64,000 nt of DNA from Tistrella mobilis KA081020-065 (GTDB lineage Bacteria > Pseudomonadota > Alphaproteobacteria > Tistrellales > Tistrellaceae). Below the pieces are notes generated by a model, which saw only the letters and a program-made list of their open reading frames with translations, was not told where the DNA came from and did no database searches. The stretch lies in assembly GCF_000264455.2 (NCBI RefSeq), contig NC_017956.1:603501-667500 (forward strand). Reading direction: 5' to 3'. The position numbers and the translations under genes are program-made. Position 1 is the stretch's first letter. Each line of letters opens with the position of its first letter. Positions 38,552 to 47,863 of this stretch are shown here, piece after piece.

Positions 38552-38626
38552 GGCCGCTTCCGACGCAGGGCAGATCATATTCCTCTGTCCCGTCTGGGAT
38601 TTTCCTGAAGCCCCGGGCAACGGGTG

Positions 38627-38655
38627 CTTGACCCGCCGTCTCACCCGGCTATCGT
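38627..38655 (+). promoter_or_regulatory. Sigma-70 promoter for mipZ
   Basis: TTGACC (38627-38632), 17 bp, TATCGT (38650-38655), about 105 bp before the mipZ start and after the intrinsic terminator. The spacing is ideal and the -10 has TAT-GT. Confidence 0.6.
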
Positions 38656-38760
38656 GCGGCGGCCTCTTCTGGGGCGGGACGTTTCAGGTCATGATGACGT
38701 CCGGACGGTGCGGAGGCGGCCGGAAGGACCGGGTTCGCGCGGGCTGAGGGGAAGCGAGGC

Positions 38761-39597
38761 ATGGGCGGTCAGATCCCTGCGCATATCATCGTGCTGGGCA
38801 ACGAGAAGGGTGGCTCCGGCAAGTCGACCACGGCGATGCATCTGGCGGTGGGGCTGATGAAGCTTGGCCAGAAGGTCGGCGTGATCGATATCGACAGCCG
38901 TCAGCGCACCATCAGCCGCTATATCGAGAACCGTGCCGCCTTTGCCCGCGAACAGCAGGCCTGGATGCCGGTGCCGGAAAGCGCGGTCATCCCGCGCTCC
39001 GACAAGCCGAGCCGGGCGGAGATGGAGGCGGATGAGCGCGAGGCCTTCGTGGGCGCGCTTGCACGGCTTGCCCGCGACAACGATGTCGTCATCATCGACA
39101 GCCCCGGCAGTGACCATTTTCTTGCCCGCCTGGCCCATTCCTTCGCCGACACGCTGATCACCCCGATCAACGACAGCTTCATCGATCTGGACGTGCTGGC
39201 CCGGGTCGACCCGGAGACGCTGAAGGTGCTGGGCCCCAGCGTCTATGCCGAGATGGTCTGGAACGAGAAGAAGACCCGGGCGATCCGTGATCGCGGCACC
39301 ATCGACTGGGTGGTGATGCGCAACCGCCTCTCGTCGACCGAAAGCCGCAACAAGCGCGATATGAGCCGGGTGGTGGAGCAGCTGTCGCGACGTGTGGGCT
39401 TCCGCGTCGCGCCGGGCTTCGGCGACCGGGTGATCTATCGCGAGCTGTTCCTGCGCGGGCTCACCATGCTCGACCTGCGCGACGTGGATGCGAACATCTC
39501 GCTGTCGATGTCGCATATCGCCGCCCGGCACGAGGTGCGCGGCCTGATCGAGGCCCTGCGGCTGCCGATGCTGGACGGCCGCGACCTGATCCTCTGA
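38761..39597 (+). CDS. mipZ: Division-plane positioning ATPase MipZ
   Basis: 278-residue ParA/MinD-type P-loop ATPase found in alphaproteobacteria that lack MinCDE. It binds ParB near the poles and blocks FtsZ there, so rings form at midcell. Deviant Walker A KGGSGKST at 16-23 (lysine at both ends), VGVIDIDSRQRTISRYIENR at the switch I region, VVIIDSPGSDHFLARLAHS at switch II, and the C-terminal RVIYRELFLRGLTMLDLRD are typical of MipZ. It has its own promoter and stands in front of two membrane/stress-type genes. Confidence 0.95.
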   Translation: MGGQIPAHIIVLGNEKGGSGKSTTAMHLAVGLMKLGQKVGVIDIDSRQRTISRYIENRAAFAREQQAWMPVPESAVIPRSDKPSRAEMEADEREAFVGALARLARDNDVVIIDSPGSDHFLARLAHSFADTLITPINDSFIDLDVLARVDPETLKVLGPSVYAEMVWNEKKTRAIRDRGTIDWVVMRNRLSSTESRNKRDMSRVVEQLSRRVGFRVAPGFGDRVIYRELFLRGLTMLDLRDVDANISLSMSHIAARHEVRGLIEALRLPMLDGRDLIL

Positions 39598-39690
39598 TCG
39601 GCCCCCTTTCCACGACGCCGCAAGCCCCCATGTAGGAAACGAGTGTGTGAAGATCCGCTTCATGCGCCGTCAGACCTGTGGGAGACCGGC

Positions 39691-40434
39691 ATGACCCGAG
39701 ACCTTCGCCCCGGCCACCCCGCGCGCCCGCCGGCCAGCTCTGCCGAGGTCGATGGCTTCCTGGCCGAGGCGCGCCGGAGCGTGCCGGCCCGGCCGGCCAC
39801 CCCCCGATCGACCACCCATGGCGGGGTCGCCGCGCGCCTGATCCTGGCGATGGACGCGACCCAGAGCCGGCAGCCCGGCTGGGATCTTGCCCAGGGGCTG
39901 CAGGGGGAGATGTTCCGCGTGGCCGGCGATGGCGGGCTTGCGGTCCAGCTGGTCTATTACCGTGGGTTCGACGAATGCCGCGCCAGCCGCTGGGCCGGCG
40001 ATGCCCTGGCCCTGGCGCGCGTGATGTCGCGGATCGACTGCCGGGCCGGTCGCACCCAGCTGGCCCGCATCCTGTCTCATGCCGTGGCCGAGGCGCGGGC
40101 CGCCCCGGTCCACGGGCTGATCTTCGTCGGCGATGCGCTGGAGGAACCGGTGGCGCCGCTGGAGGCGGGGGCGGCGGATCTGGCCATGCTGGGGGTGCGG
40201 GCCTTCATGTTCCAGGAAGGCGGCCACCCCGAGGTCGCCGCAGCCTTCGGACGGATCGCCCGGATCACCGGCGGAGCCTTGCTGCCCTTCGATCCCGCTG
40301 CCCCCGACCGGCTGCGGGCTCTGCTGGGCGCCGTCGCTGCGGTTGCAACCCGGGGGGCGGCGGCCCTGGAGCGGCCGGGCCGGGCCGATCCCAAGGCGCT
40401 CAGCCTGCTGATCGGGCGCATGGGCGAGAGGTGA
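39691..40434 (+). CDS. vWA-domain-like protein
   Basis: 247 residues. After a proline-rich, likely disordered N-terminus (1-40), a von Willebrand A-like core begins with LILAMDATQSRQPGW. Its D55-x-T57-x-S59 triad resembles a MIDAS metal site (D-x-S/T-x-S order). FVGDALEEPVAPLEAGAADL and ITGGALLPFDPAAPDRL are the later strands. No signal peptide. The pairing of such a vWA protein with a small membrane J-domain gene, which starts 16 bases on, recurs in alphaproteobacteria as far as I recall. Function unknown. Confidence 0.75.
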   Translation: MTRDLRPGHPARPPASSAEVDGFLAEARRSVPARPATPRSTTHGGVAARLILAMDATQSRQPGWDLAQGLQGEMFRVAGDGGLAVQLVYYRGFDECRASRWAGDALALARVMSRIDCRAGRTQLARILSHAVAEARAAPVHGLIFVGDALEEPVAPLEAGAADLAMLGVRAFMFQEGGHPEVAAAFGRIARITGGALLPFDPAAPDRLRALLGAVAAVATRGAAALERPGRADPKALSLLIGRMGER

Positions 40435-40450
40435 GCGTTATGGGGGTGAG

Positions 40451-41227
40451 GTGGTGATCTGGGCCCTGCTTGCCGGTTTCGTCAGCCTGATTGCCGTGCT
40501 GACCCTGGGCGGACGTCTGGGGCGGGTGGATCGGGCCGTGCTGAAGCGCATCGGCCTGTGGAGCCTGGTGGTGCTGGCGGCGGTTGCTGCCGTTCTGCTT
40601 GCCGTAACCGGCAAATGGCCGGCCGTTGCCGCCGTGGCGGCGGCGACCCTGCCGGTGGTGATGCGGCTGGCGCGCACCGCCCTCGGGCTTGTGCCCGTCT
40701 GGCACCTGTTTCGCCGGGCCCGGCCCCAGGGCGGGGCGGGGCTCGGGACGGCAGGCACGGCCCGCAGCCGCCTGCGCACGATCGAGACCCGCAGCCTGCG
40801 CATGACGCTGGAGACCGATACCGGCGCCATGTCGGGCGTGGTCCTGGACGGGCCGGAGCGGGGGCAGGGCCTTGAGGAGTTGCGCGTCGAGACGCTGATC
40901 GCGCTGCTGCGGCGGTTGCGGGTGGAGGATCCGGACGGCGCCCGTCTGCTGGAAAACTGGGGGGAGCGGACCTATGGGCCGGGCTGGTCCGACCCTTCTC
41001 CGGGCAGCGCCGGTACCGGGAACGATGCTACGGCTGCGGACGAGATGTCCGAGGCCGAGGCGCGCGCCATTCTGGGGGTGGAGGCCGGTGCCGGGGCCGC
41101 CGAGATCACCGCCGCGTGGCGACGGATGATGGCCCGGGTGCACCCCGATCATGGGGGCAGTGCAGCTCTTGCAGCGCGGGTAAATGCCGCCCGCGATCGC
41201 CTTCTGGGCACCCGGTCGCGTGCGTGA
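40451..41227 (+). CDS. Membrane-anchored DnaJ-domain protein
   Basis: 258 residues. Two hydrophobic helices at the N-terminus (WALLAGFVSLIAVLTLGG, then WSLVVLAAVAAVLLAVTG), a basic linker, and a C-terminal J domain with the HPD triad in ARVHPDHGGS. The J domain stimulates Hsp70 ATPase, so this is a membrane co-chaperone of DjlA/Tim14 style. The start is a GTG (40451 or 40454). It follows the vWA gene closely and is probably co-expressed. Confidence 0.85.
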   Translation: MVIWALLAGFVSLIAVLTLGGRLGRVDRAVLKRIGLWSLVVLAAVAAVLLAVTGKWPAVAAVAAATLPVVMRLARTALGLVPVWHLFRRARPQGGAGLGTAGTARSRLRTIETRSLRMTLETDTGAMSGVVLDGPERGQGLEELRVETLIALLRRLRVEDPDGARLLENWGERTYGPGWSDPSPGSAGTGNDATAADEMSEAEARAILGVEAGAGAAEITAAWRRMMARVHPDHGGSAALAARVNAARDRLLGTRSRA

Positions 41228-41381
41228 TCCGGGGGCGGCCGCCCCTTCCGCCCGCGGGCTGCGATTTGCGTCTGCGGCCGTTCAAGGCTATAAGTTGTGC
41301 CGTTCGTCGGTCAGACATGTGACCATCGATGCCGTGAGATCGCCTCTGGTGACAAATTGGGGGCAGGTCAAAATAGGCGTC

Positions 41382-41403
41382 GCATCGTGTTCTGTTGCGA
41401 TGC
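41382..41403. other. Inverted repeat upstream of galU
   Basis: GCATCG (41382-41387) and CGATGC (41398-41403) flank ten bases, just before AATATATG. The 349-bp gap 41228-41576 is AT-richer in this part and probably carries the galU promoter, with this repeat as a possible operator. Nothing else is evident in the gap. Confidence 0.35.
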
Positions 41404-41576
41404 AATATATGTAGGGTCGATCGGCGGATCGACGGTGCGCCTGCCCGAGGCGAGGCAGTGCCGTGCATCCGCTGCGGACCATGTGGGCAGCATGAGCCGC
41501 GATATCGAATGACACGTGACCGGTCGGACGATCGTTCCGAAGAACGCCTCAAGAATTCGATCCAGCGATTAGGTCC

Positions 41577-42476
41577 ATGAGCAACACCAAGCCCGTTCGC
41601 AAAGCCGTCTTCCCCGTCGGTGGCCTGGGCACGCGCTTCCTTCCGGCCACCAAGGCCATGCCCAAGGAAATGCTGCCGGTCGTCGACAAGCCGCTGATCC
41701 AGTACGCCGTGGAAGAGGCGCGTGCCGCCGGCATCGAAGAGCTGATCTTCGTCACCGGCCGGAACAAGACCGCCATCGAAGACCATTTCGACCAGTCGTT
41801 TGAACTGGAGTGGACGCTGCAGGAGCGCGGCAAGCACGACCAGCTGACCCAGCTGCGCCGCTGGCTGCCGAAGGCCGGCAATGTGTCCTATACCCGCCAG
41901 CAGGAGCCGATGGGCCTGGGCCATGCCGTGTGGTGCGCCCGGCATCTGGTCGGCAACGAGCCCTTCGCCGTGCTGCTGGCCGACGATCTGGTCCTTGCCG
42001 ACCGCCCGTGCCTCAGCCAGATGGTCGAGGTCTACGAGCAGAAGGGCGGCAATGTCGTGGCTGCGATGGATGTCGCCCCTGAGCACACCTCGCGCTATGG
42101 CATCATCGACATCGCCCAGGATGATGGCCGTCTGGTCACCGCCCGCGGCATGGTCGAGAAGCCGAAATCCGACGAGGCGCCTTCGCGCACCGCAGTGATC
42201 GGTCGCTACATCCTGCAGCCCGAGATCTTCGATCATCTGGGCCGCCACGAGCGCGGTTCGGGCGGCGAGATCCAGCTGACCGACGCGATCCGCGCCATGG
42301 TCGAAAGCCACCCCTTCCATGCGGTGCGCTTCGATGGCGAGCGCTTCGATTGCGGCGACAAGGCCGGCTTCATCCAGGCGAATATCGCCTTCTCGCTGGC
42401 CCGCGTCGATCTGCGCGACCAGGTGAAGGACTTCCTGGCCGAGCGCCTTTCGACCTACCGCGACGCCGCCCAGTAA
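41577..42476 (+). CDS. galU: UTP-glucose-1-phosphate uridylyltransferase
   Basis: 299 residues. Makes UDP-glucose from glucose-1-phosphate and UTP for polysaccharides and lipopolysaccharide. Nucleotide-binding start FPVGGLGTRFLPATKAMPKEM (about 12-32), the VLLADDLV metal strand, GRYILQPEIFDHL and FDCGDKAGFIQANIAF at the end are standard GalU. It heads the sugar-nucleotide set galU-ugd-phosphohexomutase, all in one direction. Confidence 0.96.
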   Translation: MSNTKPVRKAVFPVGGLGTRFLPATKAMPKEMLPVVDKPLIQYAVEEARAAGIEELIFVTGRNKTAIEDHFDQSFELEWTLQERGKHDQLTQLRRWLPKAGNVSYTRQQEPMGLGHAVWCARHLVGNEPFAVLLADDLVLADRPCLSQMVEVYEQKGGNVVAAMDVAPEHTSRYGIIDIAQDDGRLVTARGMVEKPKSDEAPSRTAVIGRYILQPEIFDHLGRHERGSGGEIQLTDAIRAMVESHPFHAVRFDGERFDCGDKAGFIQANIAFSLARVDLRDQVKDFLAERLSTYRDAAQ

Positions 42477-42487
42477 GGCTATAGTTC

Positions 42488-42545
42488 GGCGCGCAGGGCC
42501 CGCGATCCCGTCCTCCAGGGGGCAGGATCGGGGGCTTTGCGCGCC
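42488..42545 (+). terminator. Large imperfect stem-loop between galU and ugd
   Basis: GGCGCGCA (42488-42495) pairs with TGCGCGCC (42538-42545), and inside it CGATCC (42503-42508) pairs with GGATCG (42525-42530). It may partly terminate the galU transcript or stabilise its 3' end. No clean T-run follows. Confidence 0.45.
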
Positions 42546-42577
42546 GTTCGCGCTCACTGGCAAAGGAATTGGCTTCC

Positions 42578-43897
42578 ATGCGCGTCGCGATGATCGGCAC
42601 GGGCTATGTCGGCCTTGTGTCGGGCACCTGCTTCTCCGAATTCGGCCATTCGGTCGTCTGTGTCGACAATGACCGGTCGAAGATCGAGCGGCTGCTCGGC
42701 GGCGAGATCCCGATTTACGAGCCCGGCCTCGACGATCTGGTCGCCCGCAATGTGCGCTCGGGCCATCTGGGCTTCACCACCGATCTGGCCCAGGCCGTGC
42801 GCGATGCCGAGGTCGTGTTCATCGCGGTCGGCACGCCCAGCCGCCGCGGCGACGGCCATGCCGATCTCAGTTATGTTTTCGAGGCCGTGCGCCAGGTGGC
42901 GATGGCTGCCGACGGCTACCGGCTGGTGGTCACCAAGTCCACCGTGCCGGTCGGCACCGGTGCCAAAGTGAAGGCGCTTCTGGCCGAAACCCGTCCGGAT
43001 CTTCCCTTCGACGTCGCCTCGAACCCCGAATTCCTGCGGGAAGGCTCGGCGATCGAAGACTTCATGCGCCCCGATCGCGTGGTGGTCGGTACCGAAACCG
43101 CGCGGGCGCGCGAATTGATGACCGAACTCTACCGGCCGCTCTTCCTGGCGGAGACGCCGATCGTCCACACCACGATCGAGAGCGCCGAGCTGATCAAATA
43201 TGCCGCCAACGCCTTCCTCGCCACCAAGATCACCTTCATCAACGAAGTGGCGGATCTGTGCGAGAAGGTGGGCGCGAATGTGCAGGACATCGCCCGCGGC
43301 ATCGGCCTGGACGGCCGCATCGGCCGCAAATTCCTGCATGCCGGCCCGGGCTTTGGCGGATCCTGCTTCCCCAAGGACACCCGCGCCCTGGTCTCGTCCG
43401 CCCAGGAATACAACGCGCCTCTCTCGCTGGTGGAGCAGGTCGTGGCGTCCAACGAGGCCCGCAAGCGCCGCATGGCCGACCGGGTGATCGCCGCCGCCGG
43501 CGGCAGCCTTGCCGGCAAGACCGTGGGCGTGCTGGGCCTGACCTTCAAGCCCAACACCGACGACATGCGCGAGGCGCCGAGCCTGGACATCGTGCCGGCG
43601 CTGATCCGCGCCGGCGCCACCGTCCGGGCCTATGATCCCGAAGGCATGGCCGAGGCGCGCCGCCTGCTCGACCGTGTGGTCTGGGCCGAGGATGCCTATG
43701 ATGCCGTCACCGGCGCCGATGTCGCGGTGCTCGTCACCGAGTGGAACCAGTTCCGGGCGCTCGACCTTGACCGGGTCAAGGCGGCGATGAAGGCTCCGGT
43801 CATGGTCGATCTGCGCAATGTCTACAAGCCGGAAGAGATGGCCGCCCGCGGCTTCGCCTACAGCTCGATCGGCCGCCCGGCCGCAGGGCTTGGCTGA
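42578..43897 (+). CDS. ugd: UDP-glucose 6-dehydrogenase
   Basis: 439 residues. Oxidises UDP-glucose to UDP-glucuronate with two NAD+. Rossmann start VAMIGTGYVGLVSGTCFSEF, FIAVGTPSRRGDGHADLSYV, SNPEFLREGSAIEDFMRPDR, the central ELIKYAANAFLATKITFINE and the catalytic cysteine in GFGGSCFPKDTRAL (about C262). The ATG at 42578 has AAAGGA ten bases upstream; the in-frame TTG nine bases earlier is less likely. It consumes the GalU product. Confidence 0.97.
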   Translation: MRVAMIGTGYVGLVSGTCFSEFGHSVVCVDNDRSKIERLLGGEIPIYEPGLDDLVARNVRSGHLGFTTDLAQAVRDAEVVFIAVGTPSRRGDGHADLSYVFEAVRQVAMAADGYRLVVTKSTVPVGTGAKVKALLAETRPDLPFDVASNPEFLREGSAIEDFMRPDRVVVGTETARARELMTELYRPLFLAETPIVHTTIESAELIKYAANAFLATKITFINEVADLCEKVGANVQDIARGIGLDGRIGRKFLHAGPGFGGSCFPKDTRALVSSAQEYNAPLSLVEQVVASNEARKRRMADRVIAAAGGSLAGKTVGVLGLTFKPNTDDMREAPSLDIVPALIRAGATVRAYDPEGMAEARRLLDRVVWAEDAYDAVTGADVAVLVTEWNQFRALDLDRVKAAMKAPVMVDLRNVYKPEEMAARGFAYSSIGRPAAGLG

Positions 43898-43962
43898 ACC
43901 GGTGGCCGCTGCCATTCTCTACCCCCGAGCCGTTCTTCAAAACCGACCCTGAGAGGCCGTTC

Positions 43963-45372
43963 GTGACCAAGCTCGTCCACCGCTTCCATCCGACCGTGCT
44001 GCGCGAATACGATATCCGCGGCATCATCGGCGAGACCCTGGGGACCGAGGACGCCTATGCCATCGGGCGGGTCTTCGCCTATATGCTGAAGGCCCGCGGC
44101 GGCGCGTCCGCTGCCGTCGGTCGCGATGGCCGGGTGAGTTCGCCCGATCTGGAAGCGGCGCTGGTGCGCGGGCTGACCGAAGGCGGCGTCGACGTGATCC
44201 GCGTGGGCCTGGGCCCCACCCCGATGCTCTATTACGCCGCCCAGACCCGCGGCGTGGACGGCGGCATCATGGTCACCGGCTCGCACAACCCGCCGGACCA
44301 GAACGGCTTCAAGATGGTCATGCTCGGCAAGCCCTTCTTCGGCGAGGACATCCGCGAGATGGGCCGCATCGCCGCCGAAGGCGAGCTTCTGCCGGCACCG
44401 GCGACGGGGGCCGACAACGACGCGCCCGACGTGCTGTCGGCTTATGTCGCCCGGCTGACCGAGGGGCTGTTCAAGACGGTCGCCCGCGAACCCGTGGTGG
44501 TCTGGGATGCCGGCAATGGTGCGGCGGGTGAGGCGCTGACCATGGTGGCGCGCAACCTTCCCGGCCGCCATGTGCTGCTCTATGCCGATATCGACGGCAC
44601 CTTCCCGAACCATCACCCCGACCCGACCGAGCCGCACACCCTGGTCGACCTGATCGCGAAGGTGGCCGAGGAAGGTGCGGATCTGGGCATCGCCTTCGAC
44701 GGCGACGGCGACCGCATCGGCGTGGTCGACGGCAAGGGGCGCATCCTGTGGGGTGATCAGCTGCTGATGATCCTGGCCCGCCCGATCATCGACCGCATCC
44801 CCGGCGCCACCATCATCGCCGATGTGAAGGCGAGTCAGGCGCTGTTCGACGAGATCGCCCGCCTGGGCGGCACGCCGGTGATGTGGAAGACCGGCCATTC
44901 GCTGATCAAGACCAAGATGAAGGAGACGGCAAGCCCGCTCGCCGGCGAGATGAGCGGTCACGTCTTCTTCGCCGACGGCTACTACGGCTATGACGATGCG
45001 CTCTATGCCGCGGTCCGCCTGCTCGACCAGCTGGCGACCACCGGCGAGAGCATCACGGCCATTCGTGACGGCCTGCCCGAGATGGTCAACACGCCTGAGA
45101 TCCGCATTCCCTGCGCCGACGACCGCAAGTTTCAGGTGGTTACCGATATCGCCGCCAAGCTGGCGGCCGAGGGCGCCCAGGTCGACCGGACCGACGGCGT
45201 GCGGGTGAAGGTCGATGGCGGCTGGTGGCTGCTGCGCGCCTCCAACACCCAGGCGGTGCTGGTGGCCCGTGCCGAGGCGGCCGACGATGCCCGGCTGGCG
45301 GCGCTGAAGGGCGAACTGGCCCGGGTGCTGACGGCGGCCGGCGTCGAGGTGCCGGCGGCCCTCGCAGTCTGA
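43963..45372 (+). CDS. Phosphomannomutase/phosphoglucomutase
   Basis: 469 residues, AlgC/ManB type alpha-D-phosphohexomutase. Active-site serine S107 in VTGSHNPPDQNGFK, metal loop FDGDGDRIGV near 245-254, sugar loop SPLAGEMSGHVFF and phosphate loop LLRASNTQAVLVARAEA. It interconverts hexose 6- and 1-phosphates and so supplies glucose-1-phosphate to GalU or mannose-1-phosphate to GDP-mannose. It starts with GTG at 43963 after GAGAGG. A clear terminator follows. Confidence 0.93.
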   Translation: MTKLVHRFHPTVLREYDIRGIIGETLGTEDAYAIGRVFAYMLKARGGASAAVGRDGRVSSPDLEAALVRGLTEGGVDVIRVGLGPTPMLYYAAQTRGVDGGIMVTGSHNPPDQNGFKMVMLGKPFFGEDIREMGRIAAEGELLPAPATGADNDAPDVLSAYVARLTEGLFKTVAREPVVVWDAGNGAAGEALTMVARNLPGRHVLLYADIDGTFPNHHPDPTEPHTLVDLIAKVAEEGADLGIAFDGDGDRIGVVDGKGRILWGDQLLMILARPIIDRIPGATIIADVKASQALFDEIARLGGTPVMWKTGHSLIKTKMKETASPLAGEMSGHVFFADGYYGYDDALYAAVRLLDQLATTGESITAIRDGLPEMVNTPEIRIPCADDRKFQVVTDIAAKLAAEGAQVDRTDGVRVKVDGGWWLLRASNTQAVLVARAEAADDARLAALKGELARVLTAAGVEVPAALAV

Positions 45373-45396
45373 TCCGCCTGCCGTCTTCCTATATGG

Positions 45397-45433
45397 AAAG
45401 GGCCGCTCCCGGTTGGGGCGGCCCTTTTCTTTG
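45397..45433 (+). terminator. Intrinsic terminator after the phosphohexomutase gene
   Basis: AAAGGGCCGCTCC pairs with GGGGCGGCCCTTT around CGGTT, followed by TTCTTT. It ends the galU-ugd-mutase set and lies between convergent genes (TerC is on the other strand), so it may work both ways. Confidence 0.85.
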
Positions 45434-45457
45434 CGTCGGCGGCAGGGAGGGCGGTGG

Positions 45458-46138
45458 TCAGAAGCCGGCGCCGGCTGCGTGCATCACCTCGTTGCTGCCG
45501 CGCCAGATCATGTCGAGCGCCACATAGCTGATGATGGCGAGGCCGACATAGGCCAGCCAATGATGGCGTTCCAGCAGCTTGGCGACATAGTTCGCCGCCA
45601 GGCCCATCAGCGCGATCGACAGCACCAGACCGATGATCAGCACCTCCATGTGATGACGCGCGGCGCCGGCCACCGCCAGCACGTTGTCGAGCGACATCGA
45701 TACGTCGGCGATGATGATGGCGGTCAGTGCCTGACGCATGGTCTTGGGCGCCGCCGCCTTTTCTTCCGGCAGTTCGTCGACGCCGTCGGCAGGGGCGCTG
45801 CCTGGGGCGGATGCTGCGGCCGCCGCCTCGGCGGCTGCGGCCTTGCGGGCCTGGCGCAGTTCCTGCCACATCTTCCAGGCGACCCAGAGCAGCAGAATGC
45901 CGCCGGCCAGCGTCAGGCCGATGATTTCGAGCAGTTCGACGGTCACGGCGGCGAAGGTGATGCGCAGAACCGTGGCCGCCAGGATGCCGTAGATGATCGC
46001 CTTGCGGCGAAGGGCTGCCGGCAGGCCGGCTGCGGCCATGCCGATGATCACCGCATTGTCGCCCGACATCACGACGTCGATCATGATGACGGTCAGAAGC
46101 GCGCCGAGGCCGTCGGCGGAGACGAGGAATTCGGGCAA
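45458..46138 (-). CDS. TerC/YjbE-family integral membrane protein
   Basis: 226 residues, about seven membrane helices with a charged, Ala-rich cytoplasmic loop near 95-130. The two family signatures with paired Asp-Asn are IDVVMSGDNAVIIGMAA (helix 1) and ADVSMSLDNVLAVAGAA (after the loop). TerC relatives export or handle metal ions, notably Mn2+, and help load exoenzymes. The start appears to be TTG at 46138, because the family's first helix begins right there; no ATG fits. I looked for a yybP-ykoY manganese riboswitch in the 300-bp region upstream (46139-46438) and did not find one. Confidence 0.88.
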   Translation of the reverse strand: MPEFLVSADGLGALLTVIMIDVVMSGDNAVIIGMAAAGLPAALRRKAIIYGILAATVLRITFAAVTVELLEIIGLTLAGGILLLWVAWKMWQELRQARKAAAAEAAAAASAPGSAPADGVDELPEEKAAAPKTMRQALTAIIIADVSMSLDNVLAVAGAARHHMEVLIIGLVLSIALMGLAANYVAKLLERHHWLAYVGLAIISYVALDMIWRGSNEVMHAAGAGF

Positions 46139-46438
46139 GATCCCAACCTTCGTGCAGCGGCCCGGATGATGAGAGGGGGAGGGGGCCGCGGGAGACGGGC
46201 GTCCCTCGGGTGCAGGGGGCGCGCCCTTGTTCTATGCCTGCCCAACCGCCTTCACAAGCCCCGCCCCGCAGCCCGGCGCCCGGCCCGCCCCCTCTGTTAC
46301 CCCCGACCTTGGTCCCTGGGCCTTTGCCATCGGGAGCGGCAGACTGGCACGAACGGTATAGTTGCGACATCATGGCGGAAAGAATGCGTGCAAAGCGCAT
46401 CAAGCCGTATGGGGGCGCCGAATCCTGGGGAGGCATAG

Positions 46439-47863
46439 ATGACCGCAATGACCATGAAGGATCACTCTGCCCATGGTGACGGCCTGTCGATGAGCGATAC
46501 GATCGCCCGGCTGGCCGACCGGGCCGGAGGGCTGGGGGTGCGGATTGCCGACATCGTCGGCAAGGTGGACGAGGTTGCCCGCGCCCTGCGTGGCCAGTCT
46601 GACGGTCTGGGCGGGCTGACCGGCCTGGTCGACCGCATGGCCGAAGACAACCGGGCGATCGATCAGGCGGCCCGGACCGCCGACGAGCGGGCGGCGGAGG
46701 CAGCCCGGCAGGCCGCAAGCTCTCGTGCCGAAGCGGCACAGACGCTGGACGAGATCCGCGAGCTGACCGGCAGCGTGGCCGACATCGCCCGCCGGCTGGA
46801 TGTGCTTGCCCAGGCGCTGGACCGGGTCGGCAAGGTCTCGAGCCAGATCGATGGCATCGCCAAACAGACCAACCTGCTTGCGCTCAATGCCACGATCGAG
46901 GCGGCGCGGGCGGGAGAGGCCGGCCGGGGCTTCGCCGTCGTGGCCGGAGAGGTCAAAAGCCTTGCCCGGTCCACCCAGGAAGCCACCGCCCAGATCTCCC
47001 AGACCCTGGGCGAGCTGGGCCTGGAGGTGCGGGCCCTGGTCGATGCCAGCGGCCGGACACTCGGCAAGGCGGAGCATGTGCGCGAGGGCACCGGGCGGAT
47101 CGGCGGCGTCATCGACGGGCTGGCCGATGCGGTGGGCATGATCGGCGGCGAGGTCGGGCGGATTGCCGGTCAGGCCGCCTCCAACACCACCGTCTGCAAC
47201 CAGGTCAGCGCCGAAATGCGGGAGCTGAACACCGGTGTCGCCCAGTCGCGTACCCGCCTCGACGAGGCCGATGCGCGCCTGGTGGAGCTGCTCGATCTGT
47301 CCGAGAACCTGATCGAGCTGACGGCCGGGGCCGGGGCGGAGACGGTCGACACGCCGTTCATCGCGGCCGCAACCCGGGCTGCGGCGCAGGCGACCGAGGC
47401 GTTCGAAGCGGCACTGGCGGCCGGTCGGATCGATATGGCCGGCCTGTTCGACGAAAGCTATCGGCCGGTCCAGGGATCGGATCCGGTGCAGTACACAACC
47501 CGCTTCACCGAGCTGTGCGACCGGGTCCTGCCGGCGATTCAGGAGCCGGTTCTGGCGATCAATCCCGGGATCGTGTTCTGTGCCGCGGTGGACCGCAACG
47601 GCTATCTGCCCACCCACAACGCGAAGTTCTCGAAACCCCAGGGGCGCGACGCGGTCTGGAATGCGGCCAATGCCCGCAATCGCCGCAAGTTCGACGACCG
47701 CACGGGATTGCGTGCGGCGCGTAGCACCAAACGCTTTCTGCTGCAGACCTATCGTCGCGACATGGGCGGCGGGCAGTTCGCGTTGATGAAGGATCTGGCG
47801 GTGCCGATCACGATCCGCGGCCGCCATTGGGGGGCGATCCGCCTGGCCTATCGCGCGGAATGA
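46439..47863 (+). CDS. Soluble methyl-accepting chemotaxis protein
   Basis: 474 residues, no membrane segment. The signalling domain comes first: coiled coil from about 60, hairpin tip [20 protein letters not shown] and [22 protein letters not shown]-terminal sensor-like domain (about 330-474) has [40 protein letters not shown] and [20 protein letters not shown], resembling a Cache/PAS fold. This reversed order is typical of cytoplasmic receptors that read internal energy or redox state. GGGAGG lies before ATG 46439. It ends one base before the convergent ribokinase gene. Confidence 0.92.
   Translation: MTAMTMKDHSAHGDGLSMSDTIARLADRAGGLGVRIADIVGKVDEVARALRGQSDGLGGLTGLVDRMAEDNRAIDQAARTADERAAEAARQAASSRAEAAQTLDEIRELTGSVADIARRLDVLAQALDRVGKVSSQIDGIAKQTNLLALNATIEAARAGEAGRGFAVVAGEVKSLARSTQEATAQISQTLGELGLEVRALVDASGRTLGKAEHVREGTGRIGGVIDGLADAVGMIGGEVGRIAGQAASNTTVCNQVSAEMRELNTGVAQSRTRLDEADARLVELLDLSENLIELTAGAGAETVDTPFIAAATRAAAQATEAFEAALAAGRIDMAGLFDESYRPVQGSDPVQYTTRFTELCDRVLPAIQEPVLAINPGIVFCAAVDRNGYLPTHNAKFSKPQGRDAVWNAANARNRRKFDDRTGLRAARSTKRFLLQTYRRDMGGGQFALMKDLAVPITIRGRHWGAIRLAYRAE

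Noticed and set aside
38381-38747. Two short overlapping plus-strand frames (75 and 115 residues) before mipZ
   Set aside because: Both run through a strong intrinsic terminator; composition is not protein-like.
46139-46438. Manganese (yybP-ykoY) riboswitch before the TerC gene
   Set aside because: The region lacks the conserved loop sequences on the minus strand; nothing beyond GC-rich spacer is visible.
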